Below are positions 8,795 to 17,275 of a stretch of DNA of 64,000 nt, piece after piece; position 1 is the stretch's first letter; each line of letters starts with the position of its first letter. The position numbers and the translations under genes were made by a program. The stretch is from Chelatococcus asaccharovorans (GTDB lineage: Bacteria; Pseudomonadota; Alphaproteobacteria; Rhizobiales; Beijerinckiaceae). The notes under the pieces were generated by a model that was not told the DNA's origin, searched no databases, and saw nothing but the letters and a program-made list of their open reading frames with translations. Location of the stretch: assembly GCF_003201475.1 (NCBI RefSeq), contig NZ_QJJK01000015.1, forward strand, positions 85,967 to 149,966, given 5' to 3'.

Positions 8795-9732
8795 CCTGAC
8801 TGCGCGGCCTCGAAAGCCAGGCATTCGCTGAGGCTTGGAATACCGGCGCGGGTGCCCGGCCGCGTGCATTTCAGGGCCGCCGCTGCGGCGGCGAAGGCGA
8901 AGGCCGCGCGGGGCCCAAGCCCGGCGCCGATGGCCAGCGCATAGGCGCCATGGAAGGTGTCTCCCGCGCCGTTGGTATTGACGGCGACGACGGGGAAGGC
9001 CGGCTGATGGTAGAGGCGCCCGTCCTCCAGCCATGTCACCCCCTCTTCGCCGCGCGTCACCGCGACGATCCGGCAACCGAAGGCAGCGGCGTGGGCGAGC
9101 CCGTCTTCGATGCCGAGCCCGTTGAATTGCGCCAGCCCGTTCTCGGAGAAGATCGCATGGTTGGTCAGCGGCAGGAGATGCTGGAAGGCATCGGTCTCGG
9201 TGACGTCGCCGTCGAGCACGGTCGGCACGCCCGCCGCGCGCGCGGCCCGGAACAGCGCGAGCGCGCCGGTCGGCCAGCGCGGGTCGACGAGGACGGCGGA
9301 GGCCTCGGATACCTGATTGAGCGGGAGCCAGTCGGCCTCGTCCGGCAGATCGCCGCGGAAATTGACGAGCTGCCGCTCGCCTTGCCCGTCGATGATGATG
9401 GCGGACAGCGACGACTGCGCGCCGTCGATGAGGGCGAGGCCGCTTGCATCGACCCCTTCCGCGACGAGCTCGCGCTTCATCGCCTCGCCGGCGAGATCCC
9501 GGCCGGCACGTCCCCAGAAGGCCGCCTGCCCGCCGAGACGCGCGACGGCGACGGCTGCCGTCGCCGCCATGCCGCCACCGACGACGTGATAGCCACGCGC
9601 CGGGATTTTCTGGTTGCCGCGCGTGAGGAGGCTGTCGACCTGCCAGGTCTGGTCGAGCGCACAATGGCCGAGGCAGATGACGCGCGTCTGCGCGGCACGC
9701 GCGGTGAGGTCAGCGGAGGTTAATTCGGACAT
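8791..9732 (-). CDS. PfkB-family carbohydrate kinase
   Basis: This 313-residue ribokinase-like enzyme phosphorylates a sugar or nucleoside. It carries the N-terminal PfkB signature region (VVGGGMAATAAVAVARLGG, about 50-68) and the C-terminal signature NTNGAGDTFHGAY with the GAGD anion hole and catalytic Asp at about 255-258. The ATG at 9732 was chosen because it gives the normal family length. It lies 167 bases downstream of the transketolase gene on the same strand and could share its mRNA, in which case it would feed sugar phosphate to that enzyme. The stop codon is the TAG embedded in the end of a dispersed repeat. Confidence 0.92.
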   Translation of the reverse strand: MSELTSADLTARAAQTRVICLGHCALDQTWQVDSLLTRGNQKIPARGYHVVGGGMAATAAVAVARLGGQAAFWGRAGRDLAGEAMKRELVAEGVDASGLALIDGAQSSLSAIIIDGQGERQLVNFRGDLPDEADWLPLNQVSEASAVLVDPRWPTGALALFRAARAAGVPTVLDGDVTETDAFQHLLPLTNHAIFSENGLAQFNGLGIEDGLAHAAAFGCRIVAVTRGEEGVTWLEDGRLYHQPAFPVVAVNTNGAGDTFHGAYALAIGAGLGPRAAFAFAAAAAALKCTRPGTRAGIPSLSECLAFEAAQSG

Positions 9733-9790
9733 CGGGACGGCAGGGCTGGAGGGATAACGCCCGCGAAGGGCATTCCTCCATAGATGAAGT

Positions 9791-9828
9791 CCGGCTTGAA
9801 GGGAATTATCCGCTTCGCTGCAAGCCGG
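9791..9828. repeat. Hairpin CCGGCTTG...CAAGCCGG (diverged copy of the 22140 repeat)
   Basis: Arms CCGGCTTG (9791-9798) and CAAGCCGG (9821-9828) are perfectly complementary. The right arm is followed by TGAATTGGCTGG, very like the TGAATTTGCTCG that follows the same hairpin at 22140-22188. It sits between the transketolase and sugar kinase genes and could affect read-through between them. Confidence 0.5.
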
Positions 9829-9899
9829 TGAATTGGCTGGTCTATTCCTGCGCAGGCACGCTCGCACCGGCGGGAAGGCCCTGCGCAGGAGCTGCGCTG

Positions 9900-12293
9900 T
9901 CAGGCAGAGCGCAAATGGCGGATCGGGCGGCCGGGAACGAGCGCCGCCGCTGCCTGGACGATGGCGTCGGTGTCGATCCCGTGGTGCCGGTAGAGATCGG
10001 CGACGGTGCCGGTCTGCCCGAAATGCTCGACGCCCAGCGCGCGCGTGCGGTGGCCATGGACGGAGCCGAGCCAGGCGAGCGTCGCGGGATGGCCGTCGAG
10101 CACCGTCACCAGTCCGCAGTGGGACGGCACTTCGGCGAGGAGGCGCTCCACATGGCTGCGGGCATGGACGAGGCCACGCTCGCGGGCGCGGCTCGCGGCC
10201 GTCCAGCCCGCGTTGAGGCGGTCTGACGATGTGATGGCGAGCAGCCCGATGTCGCGCCGGTCTTCGCCCATCAGTCCGACGGCGGCGATCGCCTCCGGGG
10301 CGACGGCGCCGGTATAGGCGACGACCACCTGGGCGTTCGGGCCGGGCCTGCGCAGCCAATAGGCGCCGTTGATGATGTCCTCGGCCAGGGCCGGTGTCAT
10401 CGGGCGTTGCGGCTGCTCGATGCTGCGGGTGGAGAGGCGCAGATAGACCGAGCCACCGACCGCGTCGCGCAGCCATGTGGTCTCATCCGGCTCCGCCTCG
10501 CCGGAGCGCTGCAGATAGGCGAAGGACCAGTTGAGGATGGTCGCGAGTTCGTCCACGAAGGCCGGCTCGAAACTGGCGAGCCCGTCCTGCGCCATGCCGA
10601 TGAGCGGCGTCGCGATCGACTGATGCGCGCCACCTTCGGGCGCGAGCGTCACGCCGGACGGGGTTGCCGCCACGATGAAGCGCGCATCCTGGTAGCAGGC
10701 ATAGTTGAGGGCATCGAGCCCGCGCTCGATGAAGGGATCATAGAGCGTGCCGATCGGCAGCAGCCTCTCCCCGAAGATGGAATGGGACAGGCCGAGCGCC
10801 GAGAGCATGATGAACAGGTTCATCTCGGCGATGCCGAGCTCCATATGCTGGCCGCTCGGCGAGAAATTCCAGTTGAAGGTCGAGGGAATACGCTCGGCCT
10901 TGAAGGTGTCCGCCATCTCTTCGCGCGCAAAGAGCCCGCGCCGGTTCACCCAGGCGCCGAGATTGGTCGACACGGTGACATCCGGGGACGTCGTGACGAT
11001 GCGGCGGGCAAGCTCTGTGTCGCCCTTGGCGATCTCGTGCAGGATCAGGCCGAAGCCCTGCTGGGTCGACATGGCTGGCTGGGCCGGGACGGTGAGCGCC
11101 GCCGGCACATCCACCTCGGGGGCCTGGTAGCGGCGGCGGCCCTTGGCGGCGAAGGGGACCGCGGCAAGGTAGCTCTTCAAGGTCTTTGCCGGCAGGCTGA
11201 GGCCCTCGAAGGGCTCCCATTCATGGCCCTCCCGGACGTTCATCGCCTGCCGCAGCGTCTCCACCTGCGTCGGTGTCATGAGGCCGGCGTGGTTGTCCTT
11301 GTGGCCGGCGAGCGGCAAGCCGAAGCCCTTGATGGTATAGGCGATGAAGCACACCGGCCGGTCATGGCGGCGCGCGTCCTCGAAGGCGGCGAGCAGCGAG
11401 GGCAGATCATGCCCGCCGAGATTGGCCATGAGAGCCGCCAGCTCCGCATCGCTGCGGCGATCGATCAGCCGCGAGACCTCGCCCTGGTCGCCGAGGTCGT
11501 CCGTCAGGCGCTTGCGCCAGGCCGCGCCGCCCTGGAAGGTGAGGGCGGAATAGAGCTGGTTGGGGCAGTCGTCGATCCAGCGGCGCAGGGCCTCGCCGCC
11601 CGGTTCGGCGAAGGCTTCCTGTTGCAGCGTGCCGTATTTCAGGATGACGACGTCCCAGCCGAAATTGCGGAAGATCGCCTCGAAACGCGACCACAGCCCC
11701 TCACGCACCACGGCATCGAGGCTCTGCCGGTTATAGTCGACAATCCACCAGGTATTGCGCAGGCCGTGCTTCCAGCCCTCCAGGAGGGCCTCGAAGATAT
11801 TGCCTTCGTCCATTTCGGCGTCGCCGACGAGCGCGACCATGCGGCCCTCGGGCACTGCCGTGCCCCAGCCCTTGGCGCGGACATAGTCCTGCACCAGCGA
11901 GGAAAACAGCGTCTGCGCCACACCGAGGCCGACCGAGCCGGTCGAGAAATCCACGTCGTCCGCGTCCTTGGTGCGCGAGGGGTAGGACTGCACGCCCTTG
12001 TAGCCGCGGAAATTCTCGAGCTTCTCCCGGGTCTGGTTGCCGAGGAGATACTGGATGGCGTGGAAAATGGGGCTCGCATGCGGCTTGACCGCGACCCGGT
12101 CCTCGGGCTGCAGCACGGCGCCATAGAGCGCCGTCATGATCGTGGCCAGCGATGCGGACGATGCCTGATGGCCGCCCACTTTCAGGCCGTCCGTGTTCGG
12201 CCGCAGGTGGTTGGCATTGTGGATCGTCCATGTGGCAAGCCACAGGATCTTGCGTTCGAGCTCGGCGAGGACGGGCAGGCGGGCATCGGTCAT
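9900..12293 (-). CDS. AceE-like transketolase (thiamine diphosphate enzyme)
   Basis: The 797-residue ThDP enzyme has the architecture of homodimeric pyruvate dehydrogenase E1 and long transketolases. The ThDP/Mg motif is GDAEMDEGN (157-165) ending near YNRQSLD (187-193); the N-terminal part has GGHQASSAS and HASPIFHAIQYLLG, and the middle domain has the Pyr-domain stretch ending MELGIAEMNLF, with the conserved cofactor-activating Glu. The ATG at 12293 follows AGGGTGA. No E2 or E3 subunit lies beside it, so a stand-alone transketolase or ketoacid role is more likely than a PDH complex. It is divergent from an Lrp regulator. Confidence 0.85.
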   Translation of the reverse strand: MTDARLPVLAELERKILWLATWTIHNANHLRPNTDGLKVGGHQASSASLATIMTALYGAVLQPEDRVAVKPHASPIFHAIQYLLGNQTREKLENFRGYKGVQSYPSRTKDADDVDFSTGSVGLGVAQTLFSSLVQDYVRAKGWGTAVPEGRMVALVGDAEMDEGNIFEALLEGWKHGLRNTWWIVDYNRQSLDAVVREGLWSRFEAIFRNFGWDVVILKYGTLQQEAFAEPGGEALRRWIDDCPNQLYSALTFQGGAAWRKRLTDDLGDQGEVSRLIDRRSDAELAALMANLGGHDLPSLLAAFEDARRHDRPVCFIAYTIKGFGLPLAGHKDNHAGLMTPTQVETLRQAMNVREGHEWEPFEGLSLPAKTLKSYLAAVPFAAKGRRRYQAPEVDVPAALTVPAQPAMSTQQGFGLILHEIAKGDTELARRIVTTSPDVTVSTNLGAWVNRRGLFAREEMADTFKAERIPSTFNWNFSPSGQHMELGIAEMNLFIMLSALGLSHSIFGERLLPIGTLYDPFIERGLDALNYACYQDARFIVAATPSGVTLAPEGGAHQSIATPLIGMAQDGLASFEPAFVDELATILNWSFAYLQRSGEAEPDETTWLRDAVGGSVYLRLSTRSIEQPQRPMTPALAEDIINGAYWLRRPGPNAQVVVAYTGAVAPEAIAAVGLMGEDRRDIGLLAITSSDRLNAGWTAASRARERGLVHARSHVERLLAEVPSHCGLVTVLDGHPATLAWLGSVHGHRTRALGVEHFGQTGTVADLYRHHGIDTDAIVQAAAALVPGRPIRHLRSA

Positions 12294-12426
12294 GAAAGTC
12301 ACCCTGTAGGAACTCCGATCATGATAGCTCGCCAGGATTATCAAAAGTAGCCAATCTTGCTTGTCATGCGCAGCGATTCTGGCGATATCAGCCAATATGA
12401 TTTGAGAATAGGTGGAAATCTGCCAA

Positions 12427-12891
12427 ATGCGCGCATTGGACGATATCGACAGGAAGATCATTGCCGCCGTGCAGAGCGACGGCCGCATGACGACCCACGA
12501 GCTCGCCGAGCGGGTGGGCCTGTCACCGTCCCCCTGCGCCAGGCGGCTGCGCCTGCTCGAGGACGCGGGCGTCATCAAGGGCTACACGGCCATCATCGAC
12601 CAGACCAAGGTTGGGCTGCCGGTGAGTGCCTTCGCCTCGATCAAGCTGGAGCGCCAGCGCGAGGAGGACCTGGACCGTTTCGCCAAGGCGGTGGCGCTGT
12701 GGCCGGAGGTGGCCGACTGCTACCTCATGACCGGCCAGCGCGACTATCTCCTGCGCATCGTCGTCAAGGACCTGAAAGCCTATGAGCAATTCCTGAAGGA
12801 CAAGCTCACCCGGCTCGACGGGGTGGCCTCCATCGAGACGAGCTTCGCACTTGGCCAGGTCAAGCGGTCGGAGGCCTTGCCGCTCCGCTGA
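12427..12891 (+). CDS. Lrp/AsnC-family transcriptional regulator
   Basis: This 154-residue protein begins RALDDIDRKIIAAVQSDGRM and has the winged HTH ELAERVGLSPSPCARRL (about 28-44) followed by the RAM ligand-binding domain (VADCYLMTGQRDYLLRIVVKDL). GGTGG lies 11 bases before the ATG at 12427; a GTG at 12412 would add five residues. It is divergent from the transketolase, with 133 bases between them, so it most likely controls that gene in response to an amino acid, as is usual for the family. Confidence 0.93.
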   Translation: MRALDDIDRKIIAAVQSDGRMTTHELAERVGLSPSPCARRLRLLEDAGVIKGYTAIIDQTKVGLPVSAFASIKLERQREEDLDRFAKAVALWPEVADCYLMTGQRDYLLRIVVKDLKAYEQFLKDKLTRLDGVASIETSFALGQVKRSEALPLR

Positions 12892-12911
12892 GACTTCAGC
12901 GGCGGGGCGCG

Positions 12912-13748
12912 TCAGATCATCGCCAGGGGCCGCTTGCGGCGCGGCGGCGGAAAGGCGGCATCGATCGCAGCCAGGTCCTCCGGCGTGAGCTGGAGCGCTG
13001 CGGCGCGGGCGTTGGCTTCCACATGCGCCTTGCGGCTCGCCTTGGGGATCGCGATCAAGGCGGGATGGCGCAGCGCCCAGGCGAGCACCACCTGCGCCGG
13101 GGTGGCGTCGTGGCGGGCGGCGATCGCGATCAGGGGCTTTGCTTGCAGAAGCTCGCCGCCCTGGCCGAGAGGCGAATAGGCCATGACGGCGATGCCCTGC
13201 GCGGCCTGCCAGGGCAGAAGGTCGAATTCGATGCCGCGATAGTCCGGGTTGTAGAGCACCTGGTTGACGGTGCAGGCGCCGGAAGGCGCGATCTCCAGCA
13301 ATTCCTCCATGTCGGCCACATCGAAATTCGATACGCCCCAGTGGCGGATCTTGCCGGCCTCTTTCAGCGCCTCGAAGGCCGCCACCGTCTCAGCCAGCGG
13401 AATGCTCCCGCGCCAATGCAACAGGTAGAGATCGATGACATCGGTGCCGAGCCGCCTGAGGCTGGCCTCGCAGGCGGCCGGCGTGCCGGTGCGCGAGGCG
13501 TGGTTGGGCAGGACCTTGCTGACGAGGAACACCTCCTGGCGCCGGCCCTTGATGGCCTCCCCGACGAGTTCCTCGGCCGCGCCGTCGCCATACATTTCCG
13601 CGGTGTCGATCAGCGTCAGGCCGAGATCGATGCCGGCGATCAGCGCGTTGGTCTCGGCCTGGCGCTCGCCGCGGCGCTCGCCCATCATCCACGTGCCCTG
13701 TCCGAGGACGGGTACATCATTGCCATCGATCAAGCCGATCCGTCGCAT
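12912..13748 (-). CDS. Aldo/keto reductase
   Basis: The 278-residue protein is a single-domain TIM-barrel NADPH oxidoreductase. The catalytic tetrad is complete: D49 and Y53 (DTAEMYG), K78 (LVSKVLP) and H111 (YLLHWRG). The C-terminal NADPH-binding stretch is [15 protein letters not shown]. The ATG at 13748 or the GTG directly before it could serve as start; both follow GAGGAC. It is convergent with the Lrp gene. It reduces aldehydes or ketones such as methylglyoxal or 2,5-diketogluconate in related proteins, but the substrate here is unknown. Confidence 0.92.
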   Translation of the reverse strand: MRRIGLIDGNDVPVLGQGTWMMGERRGERQAETNALIAGIDLGLTLIDTAEMYGDGAAEELVGEAIKGRRQEVFLVSKVLPNHASRTGTPAACEASLRRLGTDVIDLYLLHWRGSIPLAETVAAFEALKEAGKIRHWGVSNFDVADMEELLEIAPSGACTVNQVLYNPDYRGIEFDLLPWQAAQGIAVMAYSPLGQGGELLQAKPLIAIAARHDATPAQVVLAWALRHPALIAIPKASRKAHVEANARAAALQLTPEDLAAIDAAFPPPRRKRPLAMI

Positions 13749-13814
13749 CACGTCGTCCTCACCACAGCTGCATCCCTCTTTTGCAAAAAATCCCCGGGAG
13801 CCTGATCACGGTTA

Positions 13815-13827
13815 TTGCATAATGCAA
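13815..13827. promoter_or_regulatory. Palindrome TTGCAT-A-ATGCAA upstream of the aldo/keto reductase
   Basis: A near-perfect 13-base palindrome with 6-base arms lies about 66 bases upstream of the aldo/keto reductase start codon. Its size and place suit an operator for a local regulator, but none is identified. Confidence 0.3.
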
Positions 13828-13921
13828 CTGGCAAGCGACAGAGCGACCGCGCAATCGCAGGTGAGAGCCGATTTTTCCGCATCAAGGTCCGGCCCGCTGC
13901 TACTCCGAACCCGGCAATTGT

Positions 13922-13946
13922 GCCAAAATGAATGCTCCATTTTGGC
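13922..13946. promoter_or_regulatory. 25-base palindrome GCCAAAATG-N7-CATTTTGGC
   Basis: The arms GCCAAAATG (13922-13930) and CATTTTGGC (13938-13946) match perfectly; extended outward by three bases each they match except at one position. No T-run follows, so a protein-binding site is more likely than an intrinsic terminator. It lies in a gene-poor stretch about 175 bases upstream of the aldo/keto reductase. Confidence 0.45.
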
Positions 13947-14587
13947 GCATGTCTCAGAATGAAACTTATGGCCGCGCGCTTCGGGCGATGGTCTGCTGCG
14001 CGGGACGTCTCAAGACGCGAGCTGGATCCGGAATGCGTGGCACGGATTCTCCACGATCAATCGGCCCGACCGAGGATGGTCCGTGTCGGTCGCTAGCGGT
14101 ATATCAATGCCATTACAGGCCCGGTGGGCAAAACCTCCGTTGGCATCTTGATCCCGTCATACGAATTTTTGGATTGATTTTACAGGTATTTAGGGATGAT
14201 ATTGTGGCAATGTAATGCCGAGCTTAAGTTGTTTCTCCTGTGGTCGATAGATCGGCTTTCGATGCCGTGCAAATCGAGCCACGCAAGTCGAGGGACAGGC
14301 CCTGCGGACATCTGCTTATTGTTGCATGGATAGGCACATCTTTATTGGCACGGACTTCGCAGGTTTGTCTCATGGCGGGGGGGCGACAAGGCGGAAGGCC
14401 CGCAGTTCCGTCGCCCGCAACGGGGCGTGTTTGGACACGCGGGGATGTAGCTCGAGTCGGGTGAACGCCATCGGCGGCGGCAGGTCAAAATCGATCCGCC
14501 GTTCGATGCATCCTGGCGGTCTGGACGGCCGCCGCATGTGGTGCGACCGGCCTCGCCATTGCTTGTGCATTGCGACGGGGGGCGAGC

Positions 14588-14866
14588 ATGCGCGACCTGA
14601 CACAGGCCGAGATAACTGTTCTGATCCATCTGCATGACGATGATACCGCGGAAGCGCTGGGACATCGCATTGGGGTCTCCTGGCCGCGTGGCAACTGGGT
14701 AACGACGGCGCTGCGCAGGTTGGCACGCAAGGGACTGGTTACACGTATCCTAAAGGGCGAGGGGAAAGCCGAGGTGGAAACCTTTCGGGTGACCCTCATT
14801 GGTCGCGGGGCGCTTACTAAAGTTGTACAGCGCCACGAGGCAGACGATCCCGGTATTGCCAGATAA
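14588..14866 (+). CDS. Small winged-helix (MarR-like) DNA-binding protein
   Basis: This 92-residue protein starts at an ATG after GGGGGCGAG. Its pattern, LTQAEITVLIHLHDDDTAEALGHRIG... followed by VTTALRRLARKGLVTRIL and VETFRVTLIGRGAL, fits the helix-turn-helix plus wing of MarR-type proteins: recognition helix about 36-50 and beta-hairpin about 52-72. It lacks the long dimerisation helices of full MarR proteins. It stands alone in a gene-poor stretch upstream of the exopolysaccharide locus. It could be a small regulator; a chance reading frame cannot be fully excluded. Confidence 0.5.
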   Translation: MRDLTQAEITVLIHLHDDDTAEALGHRIGVSWPRGNWVTTALRRLARKGLVTRILKGEGKAEVETFRVTLIGRGALTKVVQRHEADDPGIAR

Positions 14867-15458
14867 AACTACTCCCGAAATCCCAGCGTCAGGTGCGTAT
14901 GATAGTACCCATCCAGATTTATGCGATCGAGTGGCCGGCTCTACCGTTTACCGCTTCTGCCGCAACCTGTTTTGCTGGTGCCATAGGGATCAATTTGGGT
15001 GGACTGCGCGTGAATTTCCACTGCCCTGTATTTTCTATCCATCACCGTGAACATGAACGCCATGTGCACCAGGACGAAATAGAGCAAGGCAGTGACGGCG
15101 GCGAGATAGCCGTAAAAGAAAGGTCCGTCCTTCGATAACGATCGGAAAACAATCGGATAATTCTCGTTAACCATATTTTGATGCTTGCAGGGTTTGGGGG
15201 AATTGCCTCTGATTTCCTCAGGTTGCGCGTTTTCAGTGTCTGATGACGCTGTTTTCAGCAATAAATACTGGTATTCGCTTTCTCGTCTGAATGTGAAGTC
15301 AAGCGTTCTCATTCGTTCTAATATACAGTTTACTGGATGGTTTATTGTGGTAATGTGACGGAATGTTTCAAGGTGGCGGGAATGAGGGGAAAGGGTGTCT
15401 CGAAATTTCGTATTCGCGCAAGCTTGTTCTGCATTGTGAGTATTTGCCGGAGGCACGC
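14867..15458. other. A+T-richer spacer before the transposase-derived HTH gene
   Basis: Apart from the doubtful small membrane protein on the minus strand, this stretch holds no supported gene. The part 15130-15360 is notably A+T-rich for this genome. Confidence 0.5.
14941..15174 (-). CDS. Possible small membrane protein (77 residues)
   Basis: This reading frame encodes one convincing hydrophobic segment (GYLAAVTALLYFVLVHMAFM, about residues 21-40) followed by a basic MDRKYR stretch, as in a single-pass inner-membrane protein with a cytoplasmic C-terminal tail. No family is recognised and no clear ribosome binding site precedes the ATG at 15174; the frame is open further upstream. It is the only coding candidate on that strand in this interval. 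Treat as tentative. Confidence 0.3.
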   Translation of the reverse strand: MVNENYPIVFRSLSKDGPFFYGYLAAVTALLYFVLVHMAFMFTVMDRKYRAVEIHAQSTQIDPYGTSKTGCGRSGKR

Positions 15459-15950
15459 ATGCGGCAAATGGGACTGATTTTGAAGGACGAAGACAGGCGG
15501 CATCTGCGTGAAATCGTCGAGCAGGGCGATCCCTCTGCGACGATTGTTCTGCGAGCCCAGATCATGCTCGGCAGTGAAGGGAAGTCTCGCCGCGACGTTG
15601 CGCGTGAGCTGGCCGTCTCGACCCAGACGATCGCGAAATGGCAGCGGCGTTATGAGGTGGAGGGTATCAATGGGCTCTATGATCGCCCGCGTTCAGGAAA
15701 GCCGAGGCGTTTCGCCCGTGACGAGCTGATCGCATTGATTAACGAGACCTTGTCGAAGAAGTGTCCGGGCCGGCTCGCGTGGAGCGTTCGGGCTGTCGCG
15801 AAGGAAACGGGCCTTTCGCCAGCGATGGTGGGCCGCGCCTGGCGCGACCTTGCGAGAGAGCGGCGCGTCCAGGCACGTGATGGGTTGGCCGATTTGCCAT
15901 CGGCTCCCGCTGTGACGCCGGAGCCCGCCGGGGCCGCGGTGCATCTATAG
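15459..15950 (+). CDS. Transposase-derived helix-turn-helix protein (IS630-type N-terminal half)
   Basis: The 163-residue product matches the DNA-binding half of IS630-type transposases: a first HTH (KSRRDVARELAVSTQTIAKW, about 45-64), the linker GLYDRPRSGKPRRF, and a second HTH (WSVRAVAKETGLSPAMVGRAW, about 109-129). The DDE catalytic domain is absent and no remnant of it was seen in the following 490 bases. CGGAGG precedes the ATG at 15459 with normal spacing, and the frame ends at a clean stop. It may be a domesticated regulator just upstream of the exopolysaccharide locus, or a decayed element whose first half is still open. Confidence 0.7.
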   Translation: MRQMGLILKDEDRRHLREIVEQGDPSATIVLRAQIMLGSEGKSRRDVARELAVSTQTIAKWQRRYEVEGINGLYDRPRSGKPRRFARDELIALINETLSKKCPGRLAWSVRAVAKETGLSPAMVGRAWRDLARERRVQARDGLADLPSAPAVTPEPAGAAVHL

Positions 15951-16440
15951 TCGGTACGCCAGCGCGTGGGGCTGGCTGGCGTTTCCGGGGCGATATGCAA
16001 TCTACCGCGATGCCGATGCGGCATCGGGACGAAAGGCCTGGCTTGGCTTTCGGATAGGCCCCATGCTTCGATAAGGTGATGGAACGGCGGCCTCTATTGG
16101 GGAGCCGGGAAGGCTGTCGGTCTGGCACGGCGCTTCTTGGGCGTCGGGCCCCACTGCCGATCGCGACAGGCCTGGAATGACACCCGACGGTATTCCTTCG
16201 GAATTGCGCAAGAGGATTGATCTGCAGGGTTTTCGCTTGTTGGAGAAAGCGAAAACGCTTCGGTGCACGCAGTTGACGGCAGGGGTTCGCCAGGGGAAGC
16301 AAATATACATAATAAATATGACGTATATGTAAATTCTATAAACGCATATTCTAATCTGAGGAGGCGGAGAAGCGAGGTGAGAAATGATTGGTGCGAGGAT
16401 TTCGCCCGATAATTTCTAGAGTGAAGAGGGGAACGTCATC
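15951..16440. other. 490-base spacer upstream of the exopolysaccharide regulator
   Basis: No supported gene. The last 140 bases (about 16300-16440) are strongly A+T-rich, with ATATACATAATAAATATG and GTATATGTAAATTC forming an imperfect inverted repeat. This is a likely promoter/operator region for the LuxR-type regulator that follows. Confidence 0.5.
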
Positions 16441-17229
16441 ATGACATCTGAAATCTTATCGCCGGTAGTCCATGGGGCCGGTCCTCTGGCAGGGGGCTTC
16501 TCGCCGACCGGGCTGGATAAAGTGAACACGATGGATGCTATACTCCCCGCGTCGCTGTCGATGCGACCGTCAACGACGACGATCATCATCATCGAGCCGC
16601 GGACGCTGATCCGCGATTGTCTCCTCCAGAGCCTCAAGGCCCTTACCAATGGCGATACGGTCCTCGCTTTTGCGACCGTCGAGGATTGGCGGGTAGCCGA
16701 TCCTCATCCCGCTCCAAATACAATCATTCTGCTCTGCCCGGCCGGCCGGAAGGCCAAGGACATAGACGGAAAGGGAGGCGTATTCCCTGAGGATTGCAAG
16801 CATATGCCAGTTGTTCTGCTCTCCGATATCGAAGAAGCGGAGCAGATACTTGATGCGCTGGATCAGGGTGCGCGGGGCTATATTCCCACAAGTATGTCGC
16901 TCGACGTTGCGGTCGAGGCTCTGCATCTCGTCCAGGCAGGCGGGATCTTCGTGCCGGCCAGCAGCCTCATCTCCTCGCGTCGCTCCATCGAGGAACACGC
17001 CCAGACGACAAAGAACAACGGCAACAGCCTGTTCACCGTGCGGCAGGCGGCGGTCGTCGGCGCCCTGCGGCAAGGCAAGGCGAACAAGCGCATCGCTTAC
17101 GAGCTCAACATGCAGGAAAGTACAGTCAAGGTGCATGTCCGCAATATCATGCGTAAGTTGAAAGCCAAGAACAGAACTGAAGTCGCCGTATTGACCCACG
17201 AACTGTTTCTCAAGAGAGGGGATAGCTGA
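16441..17229 (+). CDS. LuxR-type regulator with degenerate receiver domain
   Basis: The 262-residue protein has a receiver-like domain (about 45-165) and a C-terminal LuxR/NarL HTH (about 195-252; FTVRQAAVVGALRQGKANKR, ELNMQESTVKVHVRNIMRKL). The receiver lacks the phospho-acceptor: where VLLDxxMP is expected the sequence is TIILLCPAG, the acidic pair is reduced to IE (IIIIEP), and the lysine after the fifth strand is replaced (GARGYIPTS). It therefore probably does not accept phosphate and may sense something else or act constitutively. It sits 46 bases before the Wzz/BY-kinase gene, so it is the likely local controller of the exopolysaccharide locus. Confidence 0.85.
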   Translation: MTSEILSPVVHGAGPLAGGFSPTGLDKVNTMDAILPASLSMRPSTTTIIIIEPRTLIRDCLLQSLKALTNGDTVLAFATVEDWRVADPHPAPNTIILLCPAGRKAKDIDGKGGVFPEDCKHMPVVLLSDIEEAEQILDALDQGARGYIPTSMSLDVAVEALHLVQAGGIFVPASSLISSRRSIEEHAQTTKNNGNSLFTVRQAAVVGALRQGKANKRIAYELNMQESTVKVHVRNIMRKLKAKNRTEVAVLTHELFLKRGDS

Positions 17230-17275
17230 CAGGCGCGGACTGCTTATTTCACAGGCAACTTGGGGGATATGAGCG

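Larger units (their letters stand above)
13749..14587. other. Gene-poor interval of about 840 bases
   Basis: Only short, unconvincing reading frames occur here; none has family motifs or a good ribosome binding site. The interval holds the two palindromes listed separately and an A+T-richer patch around 14155-14230. Base composition is clearly less G+C-rich than in the flanking genes. Confidence 0.6.

Noticed and set aside
10407..12350. 647-codon plus-strand frame opposite the transketolase
   Set aside because: No domain motifs; it mirrors the transketolase gene.
14441..14475. tRNA-like start GGGGATGTAGCTC
   Set aside because: The D-arm-like sequence is not followed by an anticodon arm, T-arm or CCA-compatible acceptor stem.
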